A stretch of DNA of 64,000 nt from JAHIYU01 sp964476155 (GTDB taxonomy: Bacteria; Krumholzibacteriota; Krumholzibacteriia; LZORAL124-64-63): NCBI GenBank assembly GCA_964476155.1, contig CAYYYS010000004.1, positions 1-64,000 on the forward strand. The letters are read 5' to 3'. Made by a program: the position numbers and the translations under genes. Under the pieces are notes generated by a model, which saw only the letters and a program-made list of their open reading frames with translations, made no database searches and was not told the DNA's origin. Shown here piece after piece: positions 1 to 8,373 of this stretch; the first letter of the stretch is position 1; each line of letters opens with the position of its first letter.

Positions 1-102
1 TCGTCGTACAGTAAATTCACGTCCGAGGTGTCTCAAAGTTGTTGACACGTTCCGTGCCTTTCGACGGATTACGCGCCCCACACACTCTTCTTCTCCGTCC
101 CA

Positions 103-1890
103 TCAGATGGAACGTGTGGCTTTCTTGAGCCACTTGCAGTGATTTCCATCCAATAATGGGGCTACTTTTTTGTAGACCTTCTTGTGGTAAGCGTTGAGCC
201 AGTCTATCTCAGCATGGTTGAGCAACGATTTGTCGACCATCTTCAAGTCGATCGGACACAGTGTTACTGGCTCCCACTTGTACCACTCCATTTCATCTGT
301 GCTGTGCTTCTCGTCCGGCACGACCAGACACATGTTCTCGATCCGAATGCCGAACTTGCCCGCCTCGTAATGCCCCGGCTCAATGGAGATGAACTGCCCC
401 GGTTGCAGCGGCACGTTAGCGGTGTCGCGCGGCGAGACGCTCATGGGTCCCTCGTGCACACCCAGGTAATGGCCCACCCCGTGGCCGGTGCCATGACCGT
501 AGTTCTCTCCGTGTAACATCAGGGCCTGCCGCGCCAGGATCTCCAGGCGCTGGCCGGACATGCCCTGAGGAATGGGCGTGCGCGTGATGTTGATGTTACC
601 CTTGAGCACCAGCGTGAACATGGTCTTGGCCCGCTTGGAAACTGGGCCAAGGGCGACCGTCCGGGTAATATCGGTGGTGCCGTCCAGGTACTGGCCACCC
701 GAATCGATCAGGTAGACGCCGCGGGGCTTCAGAGGGATCTCGGTTTCTGGCGTGGCGCTGTAGTGGACGATGGCGCCATGAGCCGCGTAACCGCTGATGG
801 GACCGAAACTGTTGTCCTGGTAAGCCGGCTGTTCGGCGCGGAAGGCGGTGAGTTGGTCCGAAGCGGAGATCTCGCTCACGCCACCCTTGGGTACGGCCGT
901 CTCCAGCCACGTGAGAAACTTGATCATGGCGGCGCCGTCGCGGACATGGCAGTCGCGCAGGCCGTTCATCTGCGTCTCGTTCTTGATGGACTTCATGGCC
1001 ACCACCGGTGACGTCTCACGCACCAGCGTGCAGCCCTTCAGCAGATCGCACACCCACTTGTTGGTGGTGACGGGATCCACCAGCACCGACAGCTTCTTCT
1101 TCGACAGGGCGCGCAGGTCGTCGGCGACGGCGTCGTAGGCCTTGATCTTCACGTTGCTCTTGAGGCTCTTGCGCACCGACTTGGCGACCTTGCTCTCGTC
1201 CACATACAGAACCGCCCCACGCTCGGTCACGATCGCATAGGATATGACGACCGGCGTGAACTCGATGTCCCGGCTGCGGATATTGAACAGCCAGGCGATC
1301 ACGTCCAGGGCGCCGATAACATGGACCTTGGCGCCGGCGTCCTTCATGGCGGCCCGCAGTCGCTTCAGCTTGCTCTTGGTCGTCTCGCCGCTGTAGCGGG
1401 GACCGTGGATCTTGACCGGCGCATCACAGGGCGCGGGCCGATCGGTCCACAGGGTGTCGACCAGATTGCGCGCAACATATTTCACCTTCACGCCATTCAC
1501 CGAAAGCGCGTCCGCGAAAGCCTCGGCGGCCGTGAGGGACATGACACGCGGATCGAGACCGAGCACCTGGCCCTTCTTCAGCGCACGACCGGCGAACTCC
1601 AGCAGGGTCGGCACGCCGGGTACGCCCATGCGCATCAGCTCGATGCCGCTGTCGGCGAGTTGGGCTTCGGCCTGGAGGAAGTAGCGCGAGTCGGTCCACA
1701 ATCCCGCCTTGCGCGTGGTGACCAGCAGATCGCCCGCCGATCCGTCGAAGCCCGAGAGCCAGCCGCGGCGTTGCCAGTTGGCCGGCACGTATTCGCTCTG
1801 ATGCGGATCGACGCTGGGCACGTAATAGGCGTCGAGACCGTGGGTCTTCATCAGGCTTCTCAGGGCGGACAGCTTCTTGCGGGTCTGCAT
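103..1890 (-). CDS. Xaa-Pro aminopeptidase, family M24B (eukaryotic-type, about 600 aa)
   Basis: Cytosolic metallopeptidase that removes an N-terminal residue preceding proline. Two creatinase-type N-terminal domains (about residues 1-150 and 155-310) precede the pita-bread catalytic domain. Visible metal ligands are D396 (in LIDSGG) and D407 (in TTDIT), spaced 11 residues apart as in the family, then the His of GHGVGHYLGVHEGP, the Glu of SIEPGHYE and the Glu of IRIENM. At 595 aa with three domains it matches the long APP1-type enzyme rather than the about 440-aa E. coli PepP. An AGGAGG lies 9 bases before the ATG. There is no signal peptide. It is a single gene divergent from the subtilisin at 2200. 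The family call is firm; substrate preference beyond Xaa-Pro is inferred. Confidence 0.95.
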   Translation of the reverse strand: MQTRKKLSALRSLMKTHGLDAYYVPSVDPHQSEYVPANWQRRGWLSGFDGSAGDLLVTTRKAGLWTDSRYFLQAEAQLADSGIELMRMGVPGVPTLLEFAGRALKKGQVLGLDPRVMSLTAAEAFADALSVNGVKVKYVARNLVDTLWTDRPAPCDAPVKIHGPRYSGETTKSKLKRLRAAMKDAGAKVHVIGALDVIAWLFNIRSRDIEFTPVVISYAIVTERGAVLYVDESKVAKSVRKSLKSNVKIKAYDAVADDLRALSKKKLSVLVDPVTTNKWVCDLLKGCTLVRETSPVVAMKSIKNETQMNGLRDCHVRDGAAMIKFLTWLETAVPKGGVSEISASDQLTAFRAEQPAYQDNSFGPISGYAAHGAIVHYSATPETEIPLKPRGVYLIDSGGQYLDGTTDITRTVALGPVSKRAKTMFTLVLKGNINITRTPIPQGMSGQRLEILARQALMLHGENYGHGTGHGVGHYLGVHEGPMSVSPRDTANVPLQPGQFISIEPGHYEAGKFGIRIENMCLVVPDEKHSTDEMEWYKWEPVTLCPIDLKMVDKSLLNHAEIDWLNAYHKKVYKKVAPLLDGNHCKWLKKATRSI

Positions 1891-2083
1891 GCGGAACGAC
1901 CTCCTGGCAGTGTTCGTCGGCGCGGACGGAGTGCAAAGACACGATCGTCACGATAACCGGGTTCGGAGTGGAATTCAAATGCCCAGGACACGAGCGGAAA
2001 CGATTCCCGGGTGACTACGTAGTATTTACCGGATCAAAATGACCGCCGGCTCGAAATGGCGGAAACGTTTTTACCTGTTGGGT

Positions 2084-2113
2084 TTGCCAAGGTTCACCTG
2101 GATTTCGTATAGT
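2084..2113 (+). promoter_or_regulatory. sigma70-type promoter for the secreted subtilisin
   Basis: TTGCCA (2084-2089) and TATAGT (2108-2113) are separated by 18 bases, about 87 bases before the ATG at 2200. The rest of the 309-base divergent gap (1891-2199) shows only a 10-bp palindrome, ACTACGTAGT at 2014-2023, that could be an operator. No convincing promoter was found for the minus-strand aminopeptidase. Confidence 0.5.
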
Positions 2114-2199
2114 AAGGGCAACGCGGCCTCGTCCCTCGGGATTGCAGGCTGCGATCATGGCTGAAGGCGGAAGGGACGGCCGCCGCATACGGAGAAACG

Positions 2200-5046
2200 A
2201 TGACTGTGCGCCCATTCCTCATCATCGGTCTTCTGACGCTGGCATTCACCGCCACGTCCACCGGTGCCGTCCACCCGGTGCGCAAGGCCATACCCAAGGC
2301 ACAGATCCTGTCGCAGCAGACGCAGGCGCCGAGCGGTCGCGTAGTCGTCAAGTTCCGCGAATCATCCCGGATTCAGATTGTGCCCGGACGAGCGGTGTCC
2401 CCTGACAAGGCGGCCAATGATCGGATCGCAACTCTCTTTGCGAGCGCGGCGCCCGGGGGCATCGTGGACCGGCGCTTCCGTGCCGACAGGTCCGCGCTGG
2501 ATCAGTTGCGCGAAACCGGCGAAGCGCGCACCGGCCTGTCCCTGCCCGACCTGAACACCTACGCCGTCCTTGAGCCGGGCCTGCCGCGAGATGATCGTGC
2601 CGGACTGCTGGAGATCGTCGTGAGATTGCTGGCCGATCCCGCCGTCGAGACCGCCTTCCTCGAACCGCTGTACGCACCGGCCATCCTGGGCTTCGACGCC
2701 TTCACCGGCACCTATACGCCGCCCGAGTTCGCAGAAGATCCCCTGCCCCATTACGCCAATCCCGACGCCGGCGACTCCACGGACTTCTCATCCCTGCAAA
2801 CCTATCTGGGTGCACCGCCCGAGGGCCTCAATGTGCTGGTGGCCGCGGACATCCCCGGCGGCTGCGGCGATGGCGTCAAGGTTGTCGATGTAGAGATGGC
2901 GTGGCTCTGGGATCACGAGGATCTGACGGATCCCTTCTACATGAGCGGGACCATGTACGACAACCTGGACTGGCGCAATCACGGCACGGCCGTCGCCGGG
3001 ATCATCCGGGGCCTGGACGACGAATCGGGCATCCGGGGCATCGCCCCCGACTGTCTGCTCGGCGCGGCGTCGATCATCGACCAGTCGCTGCCCGAAGCCG
3101 TTCTCGACGCCGCGGACAAGATCGGTCTCGGCGACGTGATCCTGATCGAACTGCACGCGCCCGGTCCCAACTCGACCGGTATCGGTGAATTCGGCTACAT
3201 GCCGGTCGAGTTCTGGCAGGACAACTTCGACGCCATCCTGCTGGCCAGTGCCTCGGGGCGCATCGTCTGCGAGGCCGGCGGCAACGGACAACAGGACCTG
3301 GACGGCCCCGAGTACCACGGCCTGTTCGATCCCGACTATCGGGACTCCGGCGCCATCTTCTGCGGCGCCGCCCGCCCCGACCTCACACCCGAGTGGTTCA
3401 CCAACCACGGCCAGCGCTTCAACCTCCACGCCTGGGGCCGGGACGTTACGACCAGCGGCTACGGCGATCTCCAGGGTTCCGGCGAGGGGTATGCGGAAGA
3501 ACAGTGGTACACCGACATCTTCAGCGGCACGTCGAGCGCGTCCGCGATCATCGCCGGCGCCGTGGCCGACCTGCAGGGCATGGCCCGGGCCGAGATGGGG
3601 TTCTCCCTCGATCCCTCCGTGGTACGCGAAGTCCTCGCGGCGACCGGTACACCCTACCTGCCGAGTGCCAAACACATCGGACCTCGTCCCGACCTGATCG
3701 CGGCCTGGCAGCTCGCGAACGCCTCGGTGGGCAATCTCAAAGGCCGCGTGAGCAACGTGGACACGGATCTGCCGATCAGGAATGTCGAGATCAGGATCCC
3801 CGGATTGGATCGCACCGTGCTCACCGATCACGATGGCCTGTACAACCTGAACCTGCCCGGCGGCCCGATGAGCCTACAACTCGACGAGTATCTCTACGCA
3901 CAGGAGATGATCTACGTACAGGTCACCCCGGGCGTCGGCAAGACCCAGGACATCCAGCTTACCAAGCTGCCGCAGATCACATTGTCGGGACACGTCGCCG
4001 GCATGGACACGCTCATGCTCCGGGACATCCGCGTCTGGGCGCCGGGCAAGCCCGTCTCGCCCATCTACACGCGTGAAGACGGCGCCTACGACCTGCCCGG
4101 CCTCGCCCTCGGCAAGAGCGTCACCGTGCTCTACGACTCTCGGCCGTGGCACGGCGCCCACACCCAGGTCATCACGCCTATCGACGATCCCGCGGGCTTC
4201 AACGTCTATCAACTGAGGATCGCCCCGGCCAATGAAGATTTCTTCACCGACGGCGGCTACCAGTCCATTGGCGCGCACTGGCAGTGGGGCATACCCGGAA
4301 ACGGGCCCGAAGAAGCCTTTTCACCCGAAAGGTGCTGGGCCGTCGGCCTGTACGACAATTATCTGAACAACGCCAATTCGTACTTGATGTCGGCCACGTA
4401 CTTATTCCCCGACACGAACCTGTTGCAACTCAGTTTCCACTACTGGTGCGAACTGGAGTCGAGCTACGACGGTGTGAACCTGGAGCTGTTGATCGACGGG
4501 AACTGGACGTTGGTGGAGCCCCTGACCGGCTACACGCACGCCAGTGTGGCCGCGCTCGGCACACAACCGGGCTGGTCGGGCATGATCGGGGAATGGCGCG
4601 GCGCCGTCTTCGATTTTTCGGATCTGAATTCGGGTACGACCCGGTTCCGCTTCCATTTCCGGTCCGACGAAGCCTTGCGACAATCCGGATTCTTCATCGA
4701 TGACGTCACCTTCACCGTCGACCGGCACACCGTCGGCGTGGAAATGACACCACAGCCCGGATCGTCGGCCCGGGCCGAGCTGAACGCCTATCCCAATCCC
4801 TTCAATCCCCGCACCCGCATCGCCTGGCGTGCCGCGCAGCCGGGACCGATCGCGTTGAGCATCTACGACACCCGCGGCCGGCTGGTGCGCACGCTGCACG
4901 AACGCGACAACCAGGCTCTCGATGGTGTCGTTACCTGGCACGGCGTCGATGACGCGGGCCGTACCCAGCCGAGCGGTGTCTACATGGTTCGGATGCGGGA
5001 CGCGGGCGGCGCCACGGCCGTCAGGCGCGTCACTTTGATGAAGTAA
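2200..5046 (+). CDS. secreted subtilisin-like S8 peptidase with regulatory-fold repeats and C-terminal sorting module
   Basis: Extracellular serine protease. Signal peptide at about residues 1-24, an N-terminal pro-region to about 200, then an S8 catalytic domain with D230 (VVDVEMAW), H261 (NHGTAVAG) and S445 (GTSSASA), so the triad is complete. Two carboxypeptidase-regulatory-like beta domains follow (about 515-660), then a jelly-roll/MAM-like region (about 690-840) and a C-terminal module (about 870-948) with YPNPFNP and a terminal GVYMVRM ... LMK. That module is the FlgD-like/type IX-type sorting signal of FCB bacteria. GGAG lies 5 bases before the ATG. The catalytic class is firm; surface anchoring by a type IX-like route is inferred, since no secretion machinery is in the window. 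Confidence 0.9.
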   Translation: MTVRPFLIIGLLTLAFTATSTGAVHPVRKAIPKAQILSQQTQAPSGRVVVKFRESSRIQIVPGRAVSPDKAANDRIATLFASAAPGGIVDRRFRADRSALDQLRETGEARTGLSLPDLNTYAVLEPGLPRDDRAGLLEIVVRLLADPAVETAFLEPLYAPAILGFDAFTGTYTPPEFAEDPLPHYANPDAGDSTDFSSLQTYLGAPPEGLNVLVAADIPGGCGDGVKVVDVEMAWLWDHEDLTDPFYMSGTMYDNLDWRNHGTAVAGIIRGLDDESGIRGIAPDCLLGAASIIDQSLPEAVLDAADKIGLGDVILIELHAPGPNSTGIGEFGYMPVEFWQDNFDAILLASASGRIVCEAGGNGQQDLDGPEYHGLFDPDYRDSGAIFCGAARPDLTPEWFTNHGQRFNLHAWGRDVTTSGYGDLQGSGEGYAEEQWYTDIFSGTSSASAIIAGAVADLQGMARAEMGFSLDPSVVREVLAATGTPYLPSAKHIGPRPDLIAAWQLANASVGNLKGRVSNVDTDLPIRNVEIRIPGLDRTVLTDHDGLYNLNLPGGPMSLQLDEYLYAQEMIYVQVTPGVGKTQDIQLTKLPQITLSGHVAGMDTLMLRDIRVWAPGKPVSPIYTREDGAYDLPGLALGKSVTVLYDSRPWHGAHTQVITPIDDPAGFNVYQLRIAPANEDFFTDGGYQSIGAHWQWGIPGNGPEEAFSPERCWAVGLYDNYLNNANSYLMSATYLFPDTNLLQLSFHYWCELESSYDGVNLELLIDGNWTLVEPLTGYTHASVAALGTQPGWSGMIGEWRGAVFDFSDLNSGTTRFRFHFRSDEALRQSGFFIDDVTFTVDRHTVGVEMTPQPGSSARAELNAYPNPFNPRTRIAWRAAQPGPIALSIYDTRGRLVRTLHERDNQALDGVVTWHGVDDAGRTQPSGVYMVRMRDAGGATAVRRVTLMK

Positions 5047-5049
5047 CGA

Positions 5050-5475
5050 TCAATACGGCACGTTCACCGCACGCCAGAGGAATTCCATGAACGGCTTGCT
5101 CTTGCGGAAGAGCGCCGCCAACGAGCGAGCGAAGTCCGGGGCGTGGAGATCGTCCGGACTCAGATCCACGAGGGCCGTGAAATCCTTGCGCTTGAGATCA
5201 TCGATCTGCGGGTGATCCGGGGCGTAGCCCTTGGGCGCTCGCTTGAGCGTGTCGCCCTCAATCCGCCAGACCTTCGTGAAGGCCTTGCCCGCGGAAGCCT
5301 TGCGCCAGCCGGCGGGATCGGCCACGATGGCTTCGCGGATGGATTTGAGCGCGGGATCCTTGACGGTTTCCTCGTATCTTGATTGTCGGCTTTGGAACCA
5401 CTCGCGACGGTTGTTACGCTCCAGGTCGACGAGGAAGGCAAGCATTTCCGGAGGCAGACTGTTGGTCACGGGCAT
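5050..5475 (-). CDS. shortened DUF2461-like protein
   Basis: A 141-aa protein whose N-terminus (FLVDLERNNRREWFQ) and C-terminus (PKGYAPDHP, DLKRKDF) match the two ends of DUF2461, a family usually about 210-230 aa. The central conserved block of the family, normally containing a RIYRDTRFSKDKTPYK-like stretch and a glycine-rich turn, is absent. The sequence passes from a KAFTKVWRIEG segment straight to the C-terminal part. The start at 5475 is set by AGGAG 7 bases upstream; longer in-frame extensions read into the beta-helix gene and look spurious. It ends 4 bases past the subtilisin stop, convergently. Function is unknown. It could be a naturally short subfamily or a deletion derivative. Confidence 0.75.
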   Translation of the reverse strand: MPVTNSLPPEMLAFLVDLERNNRREWFQSRQSRYEETVKDPALKSIREAIVADPAGWRKASAGKAFTKVWRIEGDTLKRAPKGYAPDHPQIDDLKRKDFTALVDLSPDDLHAPDFARSLAALFRKSKPFMEFLWRAVNVPY

Positions 5476-5551
5476 GATGAAACTCCTGTTGAGAAAGCCA
5501 GTGTCCAGGGAAGGACATTTACGGTCGGATCGCAAGGGCGCATCCGTCCGG

Positions 5552-6520
5552 GTGCGTCGACGCGCGGCCCTGGCTACCCTGCTGGCCCTGTTGCTGGTCG
5601 CACCGGCCTCGGCCCGGACCTGGCATGTTCCCGCGGAAGAGCCCACCATCGGCGAGGGATTGGCCGCCGCGACGGCCGGCGACACGGTGCTGGTGGCGTG
5701 CGGTGATTACGCGGAGACCAATCTGATCATGACCGACGGTGTCGTCCTGCGCAGCGAAACCGGCGAGGTCGACTGCGTGACCGTCGACGCCCAATGGCTG
5801 GGCCGCGGGTTGACGTGCGACGGCCTGGGCCCCGGTACCACCATCGAGGGTTTCACCTTCACCAACGGCGTCGCCGCGGCGGCAGGCGCCGTCTTCTGCA
5901 ACCACACCACCATCACCTTTCGCGACTGCGCCTTCGTGGACAACTATGCAGGCCTGGGCGGCGCCGGTTTCTACTGCAACGAGTCGGCGCCTCTGCTGGA
6001 ACGCTGTCTCTTCGCGAACAACTTCGCCGACGCCGGCAGCGGTGGCGGTTTCTGCAGCCGCCGGGCGGATCCTATCCTGCGGTCCTGCGTCTTCCGGAAC
6101 AACCGTGCCGGTGATTGGGGTGGCGGGTTCTTCGCCTCCGGCTCCGACAATACGCCTGTGCTGGACAAATGCGTCTTCACGGGCAACGTGTCCGTCAACG
6201 GCGGCGCCGTCGCCTGCAAGGGCACGGACACGACGTTGAGCAACTGCGAACTGGTGGACAACAACGCCGACGAGGCGGGGGGCGGGTTCTATCTGGACAT
6301 CGGGGCGCTGGCCCTCTTGGCGAACGTACGCTGCGAGGGCAACGCCGCCGCGGACGGCAAGGCCGGAATGGTGTCGGGCAGCAGCTCCGCCGTCCTGCGC
6401 TGCTGCGGTCTGGACACCACGACCGTGGCCGGCTCCGGCGACATCACCTACGAAAACGACGGCTGCTACGTCCCCGTGACACAGAGTACCTGGGGCGACG
6501 TCAAACAGATCTATCGCTGA
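5552..6520 (+). CDS. secreted right-handed parallel beta-helix protein with C-terminal WGxVKxxYR tag
   Basis: About 322 aa. From the GTG at 5552 there is a good signal peptide (VRVRRR then ALATLLALLLVAPASA). ATG codons at 5474/5477 give an implausible 26-residue basic extension and overlap the divergent DUF2461 start, so GTG is preferred, although its AAGGG is 13 bases away. The mature protein starts WHVPAEEPTIGEGLAAA, the usual opening of FCB beta-helix proteins. It continues as 20-25-residue coils rich in N, GGG and Cys (GGAGFYCNES, GGGFCSR, GGGFFASGS). There is no PNPFNP module. Instead the last residues are TWGDVKQIYR, echoed in the protein at 39167. Probably a surface or secreted structural protein; no catalytic motif was seen. 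Confidence 0.85.
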   Translation: MRRRAALATLLALLLVAPASARTWHVPAEEPTIGEGLAAATAGDTVLVACGDYAETNLIMTDGVVLRSETGEVDCVTVDAQWLGRGLTCDGLGPGTTIEGFTFTNGVAAAAGAVFCNHTTITFRDCAFVDNYAGLGGAGFYCNESAPLLERCLFANNFADAGSGGGFCSRRADPILRSCVFRNNRAGDWGGGFFASGSDNTPVLDKCVFTGNVSVNGGAVACKGTDTTLSNCELVDNNADEAGGGFYLDIGALALLANVRCEGNAAADGKAGMVSGSSSAVLRCCGLDTTTVAGSGDITYENDGCYVPVTQSTWGDVKQIYR

Positions 6521-6524
6521 CAGG

Positions 6525-7025
6525 TCAATCGATACGCTTGAATTCGTAGGTCGAATAGTGCGAGTAACCATCACCGGACCAATCGATCTCGAAAGTCCCC
6601 GTGAAGCCCCCCTCAAGACCGCGCTCATAGATCAGACGCGTACACATGCCGGGCGGACCGCCCTCGACCTCCAGGCTTTCGATAATCACCTTCGATCCGT
6701 CGATCGTCACCGTCGACGACTGCACGAACCCCTCCACAAAGAACCCCTTGGCGCGCAACGCCCCGTCCACCTCGTAATAGACGGTCATGTCCTGATGGGT
6801 TTCGAACTCCGTGGACGGCTCGGCCGGCGGAAACATGGCTATGGTCCGCTCAATGAAATACCGCCCCGCCTGCTCGAAGCGGAATTCCTTATGATTGACG
6901 TTCGACCTCTCGCCCATGATCGAATACCCCTGCCACTCCCCCTCCAGCCAGGCGACGGAGTCCAACCCGTCGCCGAACGCCAAAAACGGAATGCTCAACA
7001 AAGCCAACACGATCAATACCTTCAT
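6525..7025 (-). CDS. small secreted lipocalin-like / DUF1579-like protein
   Basis: 166 aa with an N-terminal signal peptide (MKVLIVLALLSIPFLAFG). The mature protein begins LDSVAWLEGEWQGYS, and 'L-x-G-x-W' openings are typical of calycin-fold families such as DUF1579 and heme-binding-like beta-barrels. The rest is alternating beta-strand sequence ending SHYSTYEFKRID. No catalytic residue was recognised. It is convergent with the beta-helix gene (4-base gap) and lies 95 bases beyond the foldback element at 7121. Exported location is well supported; the fold is inferred and ligand and role are unknown. Confidence 0.75.
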   Translation of the reverse strand: MKVLIVLALLSIPFLAFGDGLDSVAWLEGEWQGYSIMGERSNVNHKEFRFEQAGRYFIERTIAMFPPAEPSTEFETHQDMTVYYEVDGALRAKGFFVEGFVQSSTVTIDGSKVIIESLEVEGGPPGMCTRLIYERGLEGGFTGTFEIDWSGDGYSHYSTYEFKRID

Positions 7026-7120
7026 AACGCTTCCCTTTGAAGTTCATGCTCATCCTGTTGTCCTCCCAGCCTTCTGGCAAGGCGTGAAACACATCCAGGA
7101 AGGCTCACCCGGATATGTGA

Positions 7121-7258
7121 GGGAACGGATACGCGCGGGATTGGGCTGCGTCGGTAGGGGTCTGGAGCCATGGATGGCGGAAGACCCCGGACGTCGAGCG
7201 CCCCGATCACAGGATGTGATCGGGGCGCGCCAGCCCAATCCCGCACGTATCCGTTCCC
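7121..7258. repeat. 138-bp branched foldback element (28-nt outer inverted repeat, two inner hairpins)
   Basis: The outer arms 7121-7148 and 7231-7258 are reverse complements at 27 of 28 positions. Inside are a hairpin with 7-bp stem GGGGTCT (7157-7163)/AGACCCC (7182-7188), which itself encloses GCCA/TGGC, and a perfect 14-bp stem 7198-7211/7215-7228 with loop GGA. The whole can fold as a three-way junction in DNA or RNA. It begins 3 bases after the stop of the DUF1624 gene, at the end of the long pgs operon. No T-run follows on either strand, so it is not a standard intrinsic terminator. It may protect the mRNA 3' end, or be a MITE/REP-like insertion. Confidence 0.8.
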
Positions 7259-7261
7259 CCC

Positions 7262-8359
7262 TCAAATCATCCGTATGAACCAATTCCTGGACCGTCGTTT
7301 AACGCCCCCAAACCAGATGGCGAGAGGAATCATCACGATGAGCAGCCCCGCCAATCCAACAAAGGAAGCGAGCACCTCCCCCTCGCGATAATAAATCCCG
7401 AAGCGGCGCGTAAAGATCGCCAGCATCGGAATATGCACAGCATAGAAGAACATGGGCACACGTCCGACGATGGCCAGGGGCCTGAGTACACCCGCGATCA
7501 TGCCGATGCGACAGAAGACACCGACCATGAAGATCACCGCGCCCGAGAACCAGAGCTGATGCGCCAGGCTCGGCGGATACTTCTGCACCAGACAGAAAGC
7601 CCAGCTCAGGAAATCGCCGTGGGGGAAGATGTTGCCGTAGCCCCCGCCCCACCAGCGCACGCCCCAGGCGGCGAGCACCAGCAGCGCGCCGACGGTCATG
7701 GTGCGATTGGCGCGGGTGGCGCTGTCGCGCCAGACCTCGAACCAGAAATGGGCCATGACGTTGCCCACGACCGCCAGGGCGAACCAGGGGATGATCGGAT
7801 ACTTGTTGTAGTCGCCGGCATCGATGAAGAGCTGCATGGGGATGTGTGTCCACGAGCCGTGATCGTAGGGGATGCGCAGCAGCAACGGGTGGACCAGGAA
7901 TAGTACGGCCGCCAGCGCCACGCGCCATTGCCAGCGCCAGCGCACCATGAAGACCAGCAGCAGCATCGACGCGCCGATCGTGGCGATGATGCCGAAGTGA
8001 TCCAGGCGCAGTCGCGTGAAGCCGCCCCAGCTCGCGTTGACCCACACGATCTGCACGGCGATCAGGAAGAGGCCGCGCTGGACGAAGTCCCAGCGGGCGC
8101 GGGCGTCCGATACGCCGTTGCGGACCCGCCGCCAGAAGGCGAAATAGACCATCGCCCCGTTCATCACCAGGAAGCCCGGCGCGCAGAGATAACCCATGTA
8201 GCGCAGCCAGAACTGGCCGGTCGTGCCGAAGAACGGGTCGAGCGGGTCGAGGCTCAGCCACACCGAGTTGAAATAGTAGTTGCTGTGTCCGAGAGCCATC
8301 ATGACGCCGATGAGCCCGCGGAACTGGTCGATGAATTCGAAGCGTTTCTTCCCAGCCAC
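7262..8359 (-). CDS. multi-pass membrane acyltransferase-like protein (DUF1624 / HGSNAT type)
   Basis: 365 aa with about ten hydrophobic segments. The opening FEFIDQFRGLIGVMMALGHS, with a conserved D-x-x-RG and a His on the first membrane helix, resembles the DUF1624/heparan-alpha-glucosaminide N-acetyltransferase group. This group moves acyl groups across the inner membrane onto sugars. The start is GTG at 8359, with GGAGAG 6-7 bases upstream lying just past the stop of the preceding gene; longer readings run inside that gene. It is the last gene of the minus-strand pgs operon. A role in acetylating a surface glycan or polymer is inferred from family and context only. Confidence 0.8.
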   Translation of the reverse strand: MAGKKRFEFIDQFRGLIGVMMALGHSNYYFNSVWLSLDPLDPFFGTTGQFWLRYMGYLCAPGFLVMNGAMVYFAFWRRVRNGVSDARARWDFVQRGLFLIAVQIVWVNASWGGFTRLRLDHFGIIATIGASMLLLVFMVRWRWQWRVALAAVLFLVHPLLLRIPYDHGSWTHIPMQLFIDAGDYNKYPIIPWFALAVVGNVMAHFWFEVWRDSATRANRTMTVGALLVLAAWGVRWWGGGYGNIFPHGDFLSWAFCLVQKYPPSLAHQLWFSGAVIFMVGVFCRIGMIAGVLRPLAIVGRVPMFFYAVHIPMLAIFTRRFGIYYREGEVLASFVGLAGLLIVMIPLAIWFGGVKRRSRNWFIRMI

Positions 8360-8373
8360 CCGGCACTCTCCGA

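Noticed and set aside
1..102. TTGACA at 42-47 as a promoter at the window edge
   Set aside because: The best -10 at the right spacing is poor and it points into the 3' end of a convergent gene.
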